Shown one piece after another: positions 8,040 through 16,639 of a stretch of DNA of 64,000 bases. A program made the position numbers and the translations under genes. Within the stretch, counting starts at the first letter, position 1. Every line of letters begins with the position of its first letter. The DNA is taken from positions 434,001 to 498,000 of the forward strand of contig NZ_JABVBB010000038.1 of assembly GCF_013346665.1 (NCBI RefSeq). Reading direction: 5' to 3'. The notes beneath the pieces were generated by a model, which ran no database searches, was not told where the DNA came from, and saw nothing but the letters and a program-made list of their open reading frames with translations. This DNA is from Sulfitobacter maritimus. GTDB lineage: Bacteria > Pseudomonadota > Alphaproteobacteria > Rhodobacterales > Rhodobacteraceae.

Positions 8040-9077
8040 ATGACCACTCGCAGAAAGTTTCTATCCGGGGCCGCCGTCGCCGCCCCAGCGGCTCTTGCCG
8101 CGCCGTCCATTGTCCATGCCCAAGCGCCGATCAAATGGCGCATGCAGACCTACGCGGGTGCTGCCTTGGGGGAACAGGTGACCAAACCTGCCGTCGATTA
8201 CATTAACGCCGCCGCCAATGGCGAGATGGAGATCGAACTCTTCTACGCCGACCAGATTGTGCCCACCGGCGAGCTGTTCCAAGCCATGCAGCGCGGCACC
8301 ATCGACATGGTGCATTCCGATGACGACTCCATGGCATCGCCGACACCGTTGCAGCAGTTCGGCGGCTACTTCCCCTTTGCCACCAAGCACATCCTCGACG
8401 TGCCGGTGCTATTTAACCAATACGGCCTGGCCGATATTTGGAAAGAGGAATACGCCAAGGTTGGGGTCGAATGGCTGTCTGCTGCGGGCCAAGACCCCTG
8501 TAACTTCAACACCACGAAAGAGATCAAGTCCGTCGCTGATCTGGACGGTCTGAAGCTCTACACCTTCCCCACCGCGGGCCGCTTCCTGTCGAAGTTCGGC
8601 GTGGTGCCGGTGAACATTCCTTATGAAGATGCCGAAGTCGCCGTGCAAACAGGCGAGTTGGACGGCATGGCATGGTCGGGCATCACCGAAGACTACACCG
8701 TCGGCTGGGCCGATGTGACCGACTACTTCCTGACCAACAACATCTCGGGCGCTTGGATCGGGTCGTTCTTCGTGAACCAGCAGCAGTGGGCTGATCTGCC
8801 AGATCACCTGAAGAAGTTGGTCATGGCGGGTATCGAGGCGGGCCACACATACCGCAACCAGTGGTACTGGGGCGGTGAGGCGCGCCTGCGCGCACAGGGT
8901 GACAAGCTTAAGCTTAGCACCGTGCCTGCCGATGAATGGGCCGAGGTCGAAAACGCGGCCAAGGAGTTCTGGACCGAGATCGCTGAGGAAGGCGAAGTGC
9001 ACGCCAAGATCGTGCAGATCTTCCGCGAGTATAACGAAGTCATCAACAAAGCCGGTCCGCCCTACACCAACGGCTGA
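8040..9077 (+). CDS. TRAP transporter substrate-binding protein (DctP type)
   Basis: A periplasmic binding protein of 345 residues with a Tat-type signal (TTRRKFLSGAAVAAPAALA, cleavage near AQA-PIKW). The DctP fold is shown by ELFYADQIVPTGELFQAMQR, the central LDGLKLYTFPTAGRF and AVQTGELDGMAWSG. In many DctP proteins the central motif is GLKIR, the Arg binding the ligand carboxylate; here a Tyr stands in that place, hinting at an unusual ligand. The start ATG 8040-8042 has AAAGGAG upstream. A strong hairpin follows the stop. Confidence 0.93.
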   Translation: MTTRRKFLSGAAVAAPAALAAPSIVHAQAPIKWRMQTYAGAALGEQVTKPAVDYINAAANGEMEIELFYADQIVPTGELFQAMQRGTIDMVHSDDDSMASPTPLQQFGGYFPFATKHILDVPVLFNQYGLADIWKEEYAKVGVEWLSAAGQDPCNFNTTKEIKSVADLDGLKLYTFPTAGRFLSKFGVVPVNIPYEDAEVAVQTGELDGMAWSGITEDYTVGWADVTDYFLTNNISGAWIGSFFVNQQQWADLPDHLKKLVMAGIEAGHTYRNQWYWGGEARLRAQGDKLKLSTVPADEWAEVENAAKEFWTEIAEEGEVHAKIVQIFREYNEVINKAGPPYTNG

Positions 9078-9087
9078 ACCGACAACC

Positions 9088-9110
9088 GGGGGCGCGCGAC
9101 CCGCGCCCCC
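9088..9110 (+). other. hairpin between binding-protein gene and ligase gene
   Basis: GGGGGCGCG-CGACC-CGCGCCCCC forms a 9-bp GC stem just after the dctP stop. No T-run follows, and the next gene starts 27 bases on. Such hairpins after binding-protein genes usually stabilise the upstream mRNA or partly terminate, giving more binding protein than enzymes. Confidence 0.7.
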
Positions 9111-9136
9111 GCCTTATCTCTTGAAGTGGACAGAAC

Positions 9137-10501
9137 ATGCCCGGCACCCTGACATTCGACGCGCTGAAGAAAATGGTTAAAGACGGCTCGGTGGATACCG
9201 TTCTTGCCTGCCTTGTGGACATGCAGGGCCGCTTGATGGGCAAACGCTTCCACGCCGTGAACTTTGTCGAGACCTCTTACAAAGAGACCCATTGCTGCAA
9301 CTACCTGTTGGCCACTGACCTCGTGATGTCGACGCCCGAAGGCTTTGCTTCGACCTCGTGGGAGACCGGCTATGGCGATTATGTCATGCAGCCTGATCTT
9401 GAAACGATCCGCCCGGTGCCGTGGCTCGAAGGCACGGTGATGGTGCTCTGTGACGTGCTGGACCACGACACCCATGCTCCCGTCCCCCATTCCCCTCGCG
9501 CCATGCTGAAGAAACAGATCGCGCGGCTGAAGGAGTTGGGCTTTGACGCGATGATGGCGACCGAGCTTGAATTCTTCCTTTTCGAGCAGAGCTTCGACGC
9601 GATCCGTAAGGGCGATTATCGCGAGTTGACGCCGATCAGCGGTTACAACGAAGATTACAACATCTTCCAGACCACCAAGGAAGAGAACGTGATGCGCCCG
9701 TTGCGTAACCATCTCTTTGCCGCCGGTCTGCCGATTGAAAACACCAAGGGCGAGGCCGAGGCTGGGCAGGAAGAGCTGAACATCCGCTATTCCGAAGCGC
9801 TGGATTGTGCCGACTACCACACGATTGCAAAACATGCGGTCAAGGAGATCGCATGGCAACAGGGTCATGCAGCGAGCTTTCTGCCTAAATGGAACCACGA
9901 CCGCGTCGGCTCTTCCAGCCACGTCCATCAGTCGCTGTGGAAAGACGGCAAGCCGATGTTTGTTGATACGGACGACGAACTGGGCATGTCCGACCTGATG
10001 CGCCACTACATGGCCGGTTTGATCGCCTATGCGCCGGAATACACCTATTTCCTCGCGCCCTATATCAACAGCTACAAACGCTTCGCCAAAGGCACCTTTG
10101 CCCCCACCAAGACCGTCTGGTCCGTCGACAACCGCACCGCTGGTTTCCGCCTCTGCGGCGCGGGGACCAAGGGCGTGCGGGTCGAATGCCGTATTGGCGG
10201 ATCGGACCTAAACCCTTATCTGGCGCAGGCGGTCATGCTGGCCGCTGGGATTAAAGGGATCGAAGACAAGATGGAACTCGCCCCGCCCACACGCGGCGAT
10301 GCCTACGGCGAATCCGACGCTGTCGATATCCCCCAGACTCTGCGGGCAGCAACCGAGACCCTGCGCGGCTCAACGTTCCTGCGTGAGGCTTTGGGCGACG
10401 ATGTAGTGACCCATTACACCCGCGCGGCGGAATGGGAGCAGGAAGAATTTGACCGGGTGGTGACCGATTGGGAAATCGCCCGTGGCTTTGAAAGGGCCTG
10501 A
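9137..10501 (+). CDS. glutamine-synthetase-family ligase (probable gamma-glutamyl-amine synthetase)
   Basis: A 454-residue glutamine-synthetase fold protein. The ATP/metal-binding catalytic blocks are present: MATELEFFLFE, GEAEAGQEELNIRY, SSSHVHQSLW, PYINSYKRF and the DNRTAGFRLC stretch. The DGSS motif that in true glutamine synthetases helps bind ammonium is absent: the matching area reads STPEGFASTSWETGYGDY. This fits PuuA/IpuC/GlnA4-type enzymes, which join glutamate to an organic amine. Encoded next to an aldehyde and an alcohol dehydrogenase and an N-acylglutamate hydrolase homologue, it probably activates an imported amine; the exact amine is not known. Confidence 0.85.
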   Translation: MPGTLTFDALKKMVKDGSVDTVLACLVDMQGRLMGKRFHAVNFVETSYKETHCCNYLLATDLVMSTPEGFASTSWETGYGDYVMQPDLETIRPVPWLEGTVMVLCDVLDHDTHAPVPHSPRAMLKKQIARLKELGFDAMMATELEFFLFEQSFDAIRKGDYRELTPISGYNEDYNIFQTTKEENVMRPLRNHLFAAGLPIENTKGEAEAGQEELNIRYSEALDCADYHTIAKHAVKEIAWQQGHAASFLPKWNHDRVGSSSHVHQSLWKDGKPMFVDTDDELGMSDLMRHYMAGLIAYAPEYTYFLAPYINSYKRFAKGTFAPTKTVWSVDNRTAGFRLCGAGTKGVRVECRIGGSDLNPYLAQAVMLAAGIKGIEDKMELAPPTRGDAYGESDAVDIPQTLRAATETLRGSTFLREALGDDVVTHYTRAAEWEQEEFDRVVTDWEIARGFERA

Positions 10502-10503
10502 GA

Positions 10504-11877
10504 ATGACGACGGTAAAATGTATCTCTCCGATTGACGGTTCGGTCTATGCGGAACGCGAAACCCTAAGCCCGGAGGCGGCGCAGGACGCGGTCGCGCGTG
10601 CCCGCAAGGCGCAGAAGGCATGGGCCGCCCGGCCTTTGCAGGAACGTGTCGATCTGGTGATGGGCGCGCTGAAAGAGATCGAGAATTCCACTGACCGGAT
10701 GACCAAGGAACTGGCCCATCAGATGGGCCGCCCGGTGCGCTATGGCGGTGAGTTCGGTGGTTTGCAGGAGCGCACCAGCCACATGGCGAAAATCGCCGCC
10801 GATGCGCTGGCGCCTAAGGTGATCGAGGACAGCGACGCCTTCAGCCGGAAGATCATGCGCGAGCCGCATGGCGTGGTTTTCGTCGTGGCGCCGTGGAACT
10901 ACCCCTATATGACCGCCAACAACACCATCGCGCCCGCCCTGATTGCGGGTAATACGGTGATCTTGAAACATGCCTCGCAGACCATTCTGGTCGGTGAACA
11001 CCTCGCTGACGCCTACCGCGCTGCGGGCGTGCCCGAGGATGTGTTCCAGAACGTCGTGCTGAGCCATGACACCACATCTGCACTGATCGCCGACAACACC
11101 TTCGATTTCGTCAACTTCACCGGTTCGGTCGGCGGCGGTCAGGCGATGGAACGCGCAGCGGCGGGCACCTTCACCGGTGTCGCGACCGAATTGGGTGGCA
11201 AAGACCCCGCCTATGTCCGGGCCGATGCCAACCTCGACGCGGCAGTCGACGGTGTGATGGACGGCGCAATGTTCAACGCGGGCCAATGCTGCTGCGGGAT
11301 CGAACGGATTTATGTGCACGAAAGCCTCTATGACTCCTTCGTCGAAAAGGCCGTGGCATGGGTGAACAACCTCAACCTCGGTAACCCGTTGGAAGAAGCG
11401 ACGACGCTTGGCCCGATGGCCAACGTGCGCTTCGCCAATGAGGTCCGCGCTCAGATCGAGGAGGCCGTTGCCGCAGGTGCCAAGGCGCATATCGAAAAAA
11501 TGCCCGCTGATAATGGTGGTGCCTATCTGACCCCGCAGGTCCTCACAGAAGTGACCCATGAGATGCGCGTCATGCGTGACGAAAGCTTTGGCCCCGTGGT
11601 CGGCATCATGCCGGTCAAGGACGACGAAGAAGCCATCGCGCTTATGAACGACAGCCAGTTTGGCCTGACCGCTGCGATCTTTACCGCTGACGCTGACGCC
11701 GCCGAGGCCATCGGCCAACGGTTGGAGACAGGCACTGTCTTTATGAACCGTGCCGACTATCTGGACCCGGCGCTCTGCTGGACCGGTTGCAAGCAAACCG
11801 GGCGCGGCGCGGGCCTGTCTGAACTGGGCTATCACGCGCTGACACGCCCCAAATCCTACCACCTCAAGAAAGCCTGA
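10504..11877 (+). CDS. NAD(P)-dependent aldehyde dehydrogenase
   Basis: A 457-residue aldehyde dehydrogenase with the cofactor-binding VAPWNYPYMTANN (about 128-140), FTGSVGGGQAM, the general base Glu229 in ATELGGKDP and the nucleophile Cys263 in FNAGQCCCG, plus RDESFGPVVGIMPV. Three consecutive cysteines at 262-264 are notable; Cys263 fits the GQxC pattern. It starts two bases after the ligase stop and ends three bases before the alcohol dehydrogenase, so all three are one unit. It likely oxidises the aldehyde formed by the neighbouring alcohol dehydrogenase. Confidence 0.93.
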   Translation: MTTVKCISPIDGSVYAERETLSPEAAQDAVARARKAQKAWAARPLQERVDLVMGALKEIENSTDRMTKELAHQMGRPVRYGGEFGGLQERTSHMAKIAADALAPKVIEDSDAFSRKIMREPHGVVFVVAPWNYPYMTANNTIAPALIAGNTVILKHASQTILVGEHLADAYRAAGVPEDVFQNVVLSHDTTSALIADNTFDFVNFTGSVGGGQAMERAAAGTFTGVATELGGKDPAYVRADANLDAAVDGVMDGAMFNAGQCCCGIERIYVHESLYDSFVEKAVAWVNNLNLGNPLEEATTLGPMANVRFANEVRAQIEEAVAAGAKAHIEKMPADNGGAYLTPQVLTEVTHEMRVMRDESFGPVVGIMPVKDDEEAIALMNDSQFGLTAAIFTADADAAEAIGQRLETGTVFMNRADYLDPALCWTGCKQTGRGAGLSELGYHALTRPKSYHLKKA

Positions 11878-11880
11878 GAC

Positions 11881-13026
11881 ATGTCCCTGACTGCCAATTG
11901 GTCTTACCCCACCGCCATCCGTTTCGGCGCGGGCCGGATTAAAGAGATTGCCGAGGCCTGCGCCGCCGCGGGTATCAAAAAGCCCCTCTTGGTCACCGAC
12001 AAAGGGCTGGCCTATTTGCCGATCACCCAGTCGACACTAGACTTGATGGAAGCCGAAGGTCTGGGCCGTGCAATGTTCTCGGACGTTGACCCCAACCCGA
12101 CCGAAATGAACGCCGAGGCGGGCATCAAGGTCTACCGCGACGGCGGCCATGACGGCGTGATCGCCTTCGGCGGCGGCTCCGGTCTCGATCTGGGTAAGGT
12201 CATCGCCTTCATGGCGGGCCAGACGCGCCCGCTGTGGGATTTCGAAGATATCGGCGATTGGTGGACCCGCGCCGACGCGGATGGCATCGCGCCGATCGTG
12301 GCAGTGCCGACGACCGCCGGCACCGGGTCGGAAGTGGGCCGCGCCAGCGTTATTACCAATTCCCAGACCCATGAGAAGAAAATCATCTTCCACCCCAAAA
12401 TGCTCCCCGCCGTCGTGATCTGCGACCCGGAACTGACCGTCGGCATGCCGCCGATGATCACGGCAGGCACCGGCATGGACGCATTCGCCCATTGTCTGGA
12501 GGCCTTCTGCTCGCCGCATTACCACCCGATGAGCCAAGGCATGGCCCTTGAAGGGATGCGTCTGGTTAAGGAGAACCTACCGCTCGTCTATGCGGACGGG
12601 AGCAACATCGAAGCACGCGGCCATATGATGTCTGCAGCCGCGATGGGGGCCACGGCGTTTCAAAAGGGTCTTGGTGCGATCCATGCCATCAGCCACCCGA
12701 TTGGCGCGGTGCATCACACCCATCACGGCACCACCAACGCGGTCGTCATGCAGCCGGTGTTGCGGATGAACCATCCCGCGATCGAAGATCGGTTGTCCAA
12801 AGCCGCAGCCTATCTTGATATCGTAGGCGGTTTTGATGGCTTCTATGATTTCGTGGGCAAACTGAATGCAGAGTTAAACATCCCCGCCAATCTGACCGCG
12901 CTTGGCGTGACAGACCCTGATATCGACGCGCTGGTGGCCTCGGCTTTGCAAGACCCAAGCTGTGGCGGCAACCCGATCGAACTGACCAAAGAGAACGTCA
13001 CGCAACTGCTGCGCGACTGTTTTTAA
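11881..13026 (+). CDS. iron-containing alcohol dehydrogenase
   Basis: A 381-residue group III (iron-type) alcohol dehydrogenase. The nucleotide-binding GGGSGLDLGK lies at 97-106 and VPTTAGTGSEVG at 142-153. Four metal ligands align with those of E. coli FucO: Asp200, His204, His268 and His282, the last in the HHTHHG motif. Family members interconvert alcohols and aldehydes using NAD(H). As last gene of the operon it is followed directly by a strong terminator (13033-13066). In context it probably oxidises the hydroxyl group of an imported amino alcohol or its gamma-glutamyl amide. Confidence 0.93.
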   Translation: MSLTANWSYPTAIRFGAGRIKEIAEACAAAGIKKPLLVTDKGLAYLPITQSTLDLMEAEGLGRAMFSDVDPNPTEMNAEAGIKVYRDGGHDGVIAFGGGSGLDLGKVIAFMAGQTRPLWDFEDIGDWWTRADADGIAPIVAVPTTAGTGSEVGRASVITNSQTHEKKIIFHPKMLPAVVICDPELTVGMPPMITAGTGMDAFAHCLEAFCSPHYHPMSQGMALEGMRLVKENLPLVYADGSNIEARGHMMSAAAMGATAFQKGLGAIHAISHPIGAVHHTHHGTTNAVVMQPVLRMNHPAIEDRLSKAAAYLDIVGGFDGFYDFVGKLNAELNIPANLTALGVTDPDIDALVASALQDPSCGGNPIELTKENVTQLLRDCF

Positions 13027-13032
13027 ACGCAA

Positions 13033-13066
13033 AACGGGGGGCCGGATCATCGGCCCCCCGTTCTTT
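13033..13066. terminator. bidirectional-type terminator hairpin
   Basis: AACGGGGGGCCG-GATCAT-CGGCCCCCCGTT forms a 12-bp stem followed by TTCTTT. It lies seven bases after the alcohol dehydrogenase stop and ahead of the end of the opposing cytochrome c gene, so it ends the catabolic operon and could serve both directions. Confidence 0.88.
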
Positions 13067-13087
13067 AGCACCGCCCGGAAAGACGGT

Positions 13088-13567
13088 TTACTCTGTCTTC
13101 TCGGCTTCGGCGCCTTTCATGTCTTCTTCGGTGATCTCAGGCCCGACTGAAACCAGATAGGCCCAGACATCCTTGGCGTCGTCTTCATCTCTCAGACGGA
13201 AGGTCATCTTGGATTTCGCGCGTTTGGTGTCGAGGAAATCGGCTAGATAGCCTTTTGGGTCCGCCACATAGCCAACGAAGTGCTCTTCATCCCATGCAAG
13301 ACCTTCTTCGCCCGCTTCGACGATCGAGTCGCCATAGCGATAGTCTTCGACCGATCCGGCAACACGGTCATAGATACCATAAAGGTTCGGGCCGGTGCGG
13401 CCGCCTTTTTGAATGTCATTGCCCTCATCGTCGGTGACCATGTGGCAGCTTTTACACTTACGGAACACCTTTTCCCCGGCCTCCGCGTCGCCGGTGGCGT
13501 GGCTATCTGCCAAGAGCGGACTGGCTCCGAGACAAAGGGCGAAAATAGACGCAATACGCATAGTCAT
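13088..13567 (-). CDS. cytochrome c family protein (c2/c550-like)
   Basis: A 159-residue secreted monohaem cytochrome c. A signal peptide (about residues 1-20, ending PLLA) precedes the haem site C38-K-S-C41-H42. Met121 in KSKMTF is the likely sixth iron ligand, and the fold pieces GRTGPNLYGIYDR and DAKDVWAYLVSV match class I c2/c550 cytochromes, which carry electrons between periplasmic or membrane complexes. The start at ATG 13565-13567 has GGAGGAG seven bases upstream. A Glu/Asp/Lys-rich C-terminal tail is present. Transcription converges on the terminator at 13033-13066. Confidence 0.9.
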   Translation of the reverse strand: MTMRIASIFALCLGASPLLADSHATGDAEAGEKVFRKCKSCHMVTDDEGNDIQKGGRTGPNLYGIYDRVAGSVEDYRYGDSIVEAGEEGLAWDEEHFVGYVADPKGYLADFLDTKRAKSKMTFRLRDEDDAKDVWAYLVSVGPEITEEDMKGAEAEKTE

Positions 13568-13761
13568 ATACAAACTCCTCCAGCTTTCGGGGGAAACCTA
13601 GCGTTTTGGGCGTAAGGGTAAAGGGCGCAGGCTGCGCCAAAGTGTAGCATCATTGGGCCGATCAGGGTGTTAGCTGTTGAGCCTATGGGAAATTGCCCTG
13701 ATAACCGCGCATGTATTTTTTCATAACCCGAGGGTGATATGACCAAGGCGGAGCGCATCTG

Positions 13762-14292
13762 ATGGAGATCATGGTCCCGGCTTGGGTCGATGGCACCTTA
13801 CAGCCTGTCGAAAAGCTCGCTGCGCATGAGCGGGGGCTGCGGCATAAGGCTGTGTCGATCTTTGTCATTGCGGGCGACAAGCTGCTGCTACAACAGCGCG
13901 CCCTTGGCAAGTACCACACGCCCGGCCTTTGGGCGAACACCTGCTGCACCCATCCCGAGTGGGGCGAGCCTGCAGAGGACTGCGCAGAACGGCGCTTGCG
14001 CGAAGAACTTGGGATCACGGCGCTTGATCTGGACCACCGTGGGCAGGTCGAATACCGCGCCGATGTGGGCGGGGGGCTGATCGAGCATGAGGTGGTGGAT
14101 GTCTTTCTGGCCCATGCGCCTGAAAGTTTGGAAATGGCAATAAACCCCGACGAGGTCATGGCAACCAACTGGATGCGCCTGCGCGATCTGCACGCCGACC
14201 TCACACAAAACCCCGAGCGCTATACCCCTTGGCTACGCATTTATATGGCGGAACATGAAGGGCTTATCCTTGGTGACGGGGCAGCGAATTGA
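13762..14292 (+). CDS. idi: isopentenyl-diphosphate delta-isomerase (type I)
   Basis: A 176-residue Nudix-fold isomerase interconverting isopentenyl and dimethylallyl diphosphate, the building blocks of carotenoids, quinones and haem side chains. Type I signatures are LLLQQRALGKYHTPGLWANT, the catalytic Cys in NTCCTHP, the metal-binding Nudix helix CAERRLREELGI, and the Glu in the VEYRADVG / IEHEVVDVF area. It is followed 19 bases later by hemF, so haem and isoprenoid supply are linked here. GGAG lies about nine bases upstream of the ATG. Confidence 0.94.
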   Translation: MEIMVPAWVDGTLQPVEKLAAHERGLRHKAVSIFVIAGDKLLLQQRALGKYHTPGLWANTCCTHPEWGEPAEDCAERRLREELGITALDLDHRGQVEYRADVGGGLIEHEVVDVFLAHAPESLEMAINPDEVMATNWMRLRDLHADLTQNPERYTPWLRIYMAEHEGLILGDGAAN

Positions 14293-14311
14293 CAAGAAAG
14301 GCGGGCAAAAG

Positions 14312-15193
14312 ATGACCGACGACATGCAAGACGAAAAGGCCCGCGCCTCGGCGTGGTTCCGCACCCTGCGCGATGAGATCGTACAGGCTTTCCACGACAT
14401 CGAAGCGCGCCATGTGGGCGAAGAGGAGGCCGGGCAGTTCGTGGTGAGCAACACCACCCGCACAGCGCCCGATGGCTCTGACGCCGGAGGCGGGGAGATG
14501 TCTGTGATGCGCGGTGGTCGTGTGTTTGAGAAGGTCGGTGTAAATATCTCGACCGTCTACGGCACCTTGGGCGAGCGTGCGCAGGCGGCGATGGCGGCAC
14601 GAAAAGGACTGCCGGGCATGGCCGAAGATCCGCGCTTTTGGGCATCTGGCATCAGTCTGGTTGCGCATATGCAAAACCCGCATGTGCCTGCTGTCCACAT
14701 GAACACGCGCATGTTCTGGACCCCGCATGCGTGGTGGTTCGGGGGCGGGGCGGACCTGAACCCCTGTATCGAATACGACGAGGACACCGCACATTTCCAT
14801 GCCGAGATGAAGCGAGCCTGCGATCCTCATGGTACGACACTTTATAACGAGCTCAAGGCTTGGGCGGACGAGTATTTCTACATTCCGCACCGCAAACGGA
14901 CGCGGGGCGTAGGCGGCATCTTTTACGACGACCGCAACAGTGGCGATTGGCAGGCCGATTTCGCGCTGACGCAAGATGTGGGCCGCGCGTTCCTGCCTGC
15001 CTTTGTGCCGCTGGTCGACAAGCGGCGCGGGATCGACTGGGACATGGATGACAAGGACGTGCAGTTGCGGCACCGGGGGCTCTATGCCGAGTACAACCTT
15101 GTCTATGACCGGGGAACGAAGTTTGGGTTGGAGACAGGGCATGACCCTGATGCGGTGCTGATGAGCCTGCCGCCGATGGCGAAGTGGGTTTGA
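14312..15193 (+). CDS. hemF: oxygen-dependent coproporphyrinogen III oxidase
   Basis: Aerobic decarboxylation of coproporphyrinogen III to protoporphyrinogen IX. The 293-residue protein has the family blocks RGGRVFEKVGVNIS, HMNTRMFWTPHAWWFGGGAD, YIPHRKRTRGVGGIFYDD, and the C-terminal YAEYNLVYDRGTKFGLETG. The start at ATG 14312-14314 follows AAGAAAGGCGG; an upstream in-frame ATG at 14255 would overlap idi and has no support. It lies in the same direction as idi and converges with hemE across a 322-base non-coding stretch. Confidence 0.96.
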   Translation: MTDDMQDEKARASAWFRTLRDEIVQAFHDIEARHVGEEEAGQFVVSNTTRTAPDGSDAGGGEMSVMRGGRVFEKVGVNISTVYGTLGERAQAAMAARKGLPGMAEDPRFWASGISLVAHMQNPHVPAVHMNTRMFWTPHAWWFGGGADLNPCIEYDEDTAHFHAEMKRACDPHGTTLYNELKAWADEYFYIPHRKRTRGVGGIFYDDRNSGDWQADFALTQDVGRAFLPAFVPLVDKRRGIDWDMDDKDVQLRHRGLYAEYNLVYDRGTKFGLETGHDPDAVLMSLPPMAKWV

Positions 15194-15515
15194 TGTAGCG
15201 CTCCGGCCGAAGAAAAACCGAAGGTGTGCCTTGATATGATTGGCGCGCCCTGGTTGCCCGGCAGGCCACCTCCCGCGAGGACTAACACCCCGGCTCGGAA
15301 TGAAGCCGTAGGCGCCGGGCCGTCGCTTGCCCGCCCTGTCACGCTAAAGGCGTGCCGGAGTATATTGGGCGCACCTCTGGTGCGGCTGGGTAGGCGATTG
15401 GGTTACACTGGGAGAGACTTCGCGAGCACAAGTCTGCACCATAAATTGGCAAAAAGCATCCGAAGGATCGCCGACCCGCAGGCAGGCGATCGCACTCGTA
15501 TCATGGTGCTAGTGT
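15194..15515. other. 322-base non-coding stretch with several small inverted repeats
   Basis: No convincing gene lies between the convergent hemF and hemE. Short perfect hairpins are visible: CGCACC-TCT-GGTGCG (15370-15384), ATCC-GAA-GGAT (15458-15468) and GATCGCC...GGCGATC (15466-15491). None is followed by a clear T-run. The base composition and the patchwork of short palindromes resemble a dispersed intergenic repeat or a degraded structured RNA more than a simple terminator, but no known RNA family could be recognised. Confidence 0.4.
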
Positions 15516-16556
15516 TCAGTCCCGCTTTTCGCGCACCGTATCGATCATCAACTGCACATTCTCCGGGTCCGCATCCGGCGTGATGCCATGCCCCAGATTG
15601 AAGATATGCGGCCCCTTCGACAGCGCATCGACAATCGCCCGGGTCTCCTGCACCAGCGCATCGCCGCCCGTCACCATATGCGAAGATTTGAGGTTGCCCT
15701 GAACACAGCCATTAGGCTGCACGTTCTCAGCCACCCATTCCGCGCTGACCCCATCGTCAACCGCGATGCAATCCGCCCCGGTGGCGGCATGCAGATTGGC
15801 AAACCGTGCCCCGGCACCGCGCGGGAAGGCGATGATCGGCACATGTGGATGACGCGCTTTTAGCGCGCTGATGATCTGGCGCAAAGGCTCGGTCGAATAG
15901 CGGTCAAAGTCAGTGCCCTGCAGCGATCCAGCCCAGCTATCAAAGAGCTTAATCACCTCGGCCCCTGCTTTGATCTGCATGTCGAGATATTCAATCGTTG
16001 CCAGCGTGATCCGCTCCATCAGCGCATCAAATACCTCCGGGTTCTCGTTCTTCAACGCATGGGCTGGCCCCTGATCTGGCGTGCCTTTGCCCGCGATCAT
16101 ATAGGTCGCCACTGTCCACGGTGCGCCAGCGAAACCAATGAGCGTGGTCTCTTTGGGCAGTTCGCGAGACAGGATGCGCACGGTCTCATAAATCGGGGCG
16201 AGATGCTCATGGATCGCATCCGCAGGCTTCAGGGCCTCCATCTCGGACTTGGTCGTGATCGTCGACAGCCGCGGCCCTTCGCCGGTAACGAACCACAGAT
16301 CGGCCCCAAGCGCTTGCGGCACCAGCAGGATATCGGCAAAGAGGATCGACCCGTCAAACCCGTAGCGCCGAATGGGTTGCAAAGTGACCTCAGCCGCCAG
16401 TTCGGAATTGTAGCACAGCGACAGGAAATCTCCCGCCTTGGCCCGTGTGGCGCGATACTCCGGCAGGTAGCGCCCGGCTTGGCGCATCATCCAGATCGGC
16501 GGGGTCGGCAGGGTTTCGCCCGCAAGGGCGCGCAGGATGGTCTTGTTGGTGGTCAT
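15516..16556 (-). CDS. hemE: uroporphyrinogen decarboxylase
   Basis: Removes four carboxyl groups from uroporphyrinogen III to give coproporphyrinogen III. The 346-residue protein begins with the diagnostic [17 protein letters not shown], then [15 protein letters not shown], the [15 protein letters not shown] block, [12 protein letters not shown] and [17 protein letters not shown]. It is divergent from hemC with an 83-base gap, so both probably share a control region. AGGAGC lies upstream of the ATG. Confidence 0.97.
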   Translation of the reverse strand: MTTNKTILRALAGETLPTPPIWMMRQAGRYLPEYRATRAKAGDFLSLCYNSELAAEVTLQPIRRYGFDGSILFADILLVPQALGADLWFVTGEGPRLSTITTKSEMEALKPADAIHEHLAPIYETVRILSRELPKETTLIGFAGAPWTVATYMIAGKGTPDQGPAHALKNENPEVFDALMERITLATIEYLDMQIKAGAEVIKLFDSWAGSLQGTDFDRYSTEPLRQIISALKARHPHVPIIAFPRGAGARFANLHAATGADCIAVDDGVSAEWVAENVQPNGCVQGNLKSSHMVTGGDALVQETRAIVDALSKGPHIFNLGHGITPDADPENVQLMIDTVREKRD

Positions 16557-16639
16557 AATGGCGCTCCTAATGTGGCAAAGCCGTTACGATGCGAGGTACA
16601 GCAGTTGTCAGTTCATGTCGACGGGGGTAGGGATGCGGC

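Noticed and set aside
10564-11862. 432-codon open frame on the - strand
   Set aside because: Antisense to the aldehyde dehydrogenase, whose active-site residues are all present; no motif in the antisense product.
15194-15515. tRNA or known riboswitch between hemF and hemE
   Set aside because: No cloverleaf or recognisable riboswitch core could be found; only small isolated hairpins.
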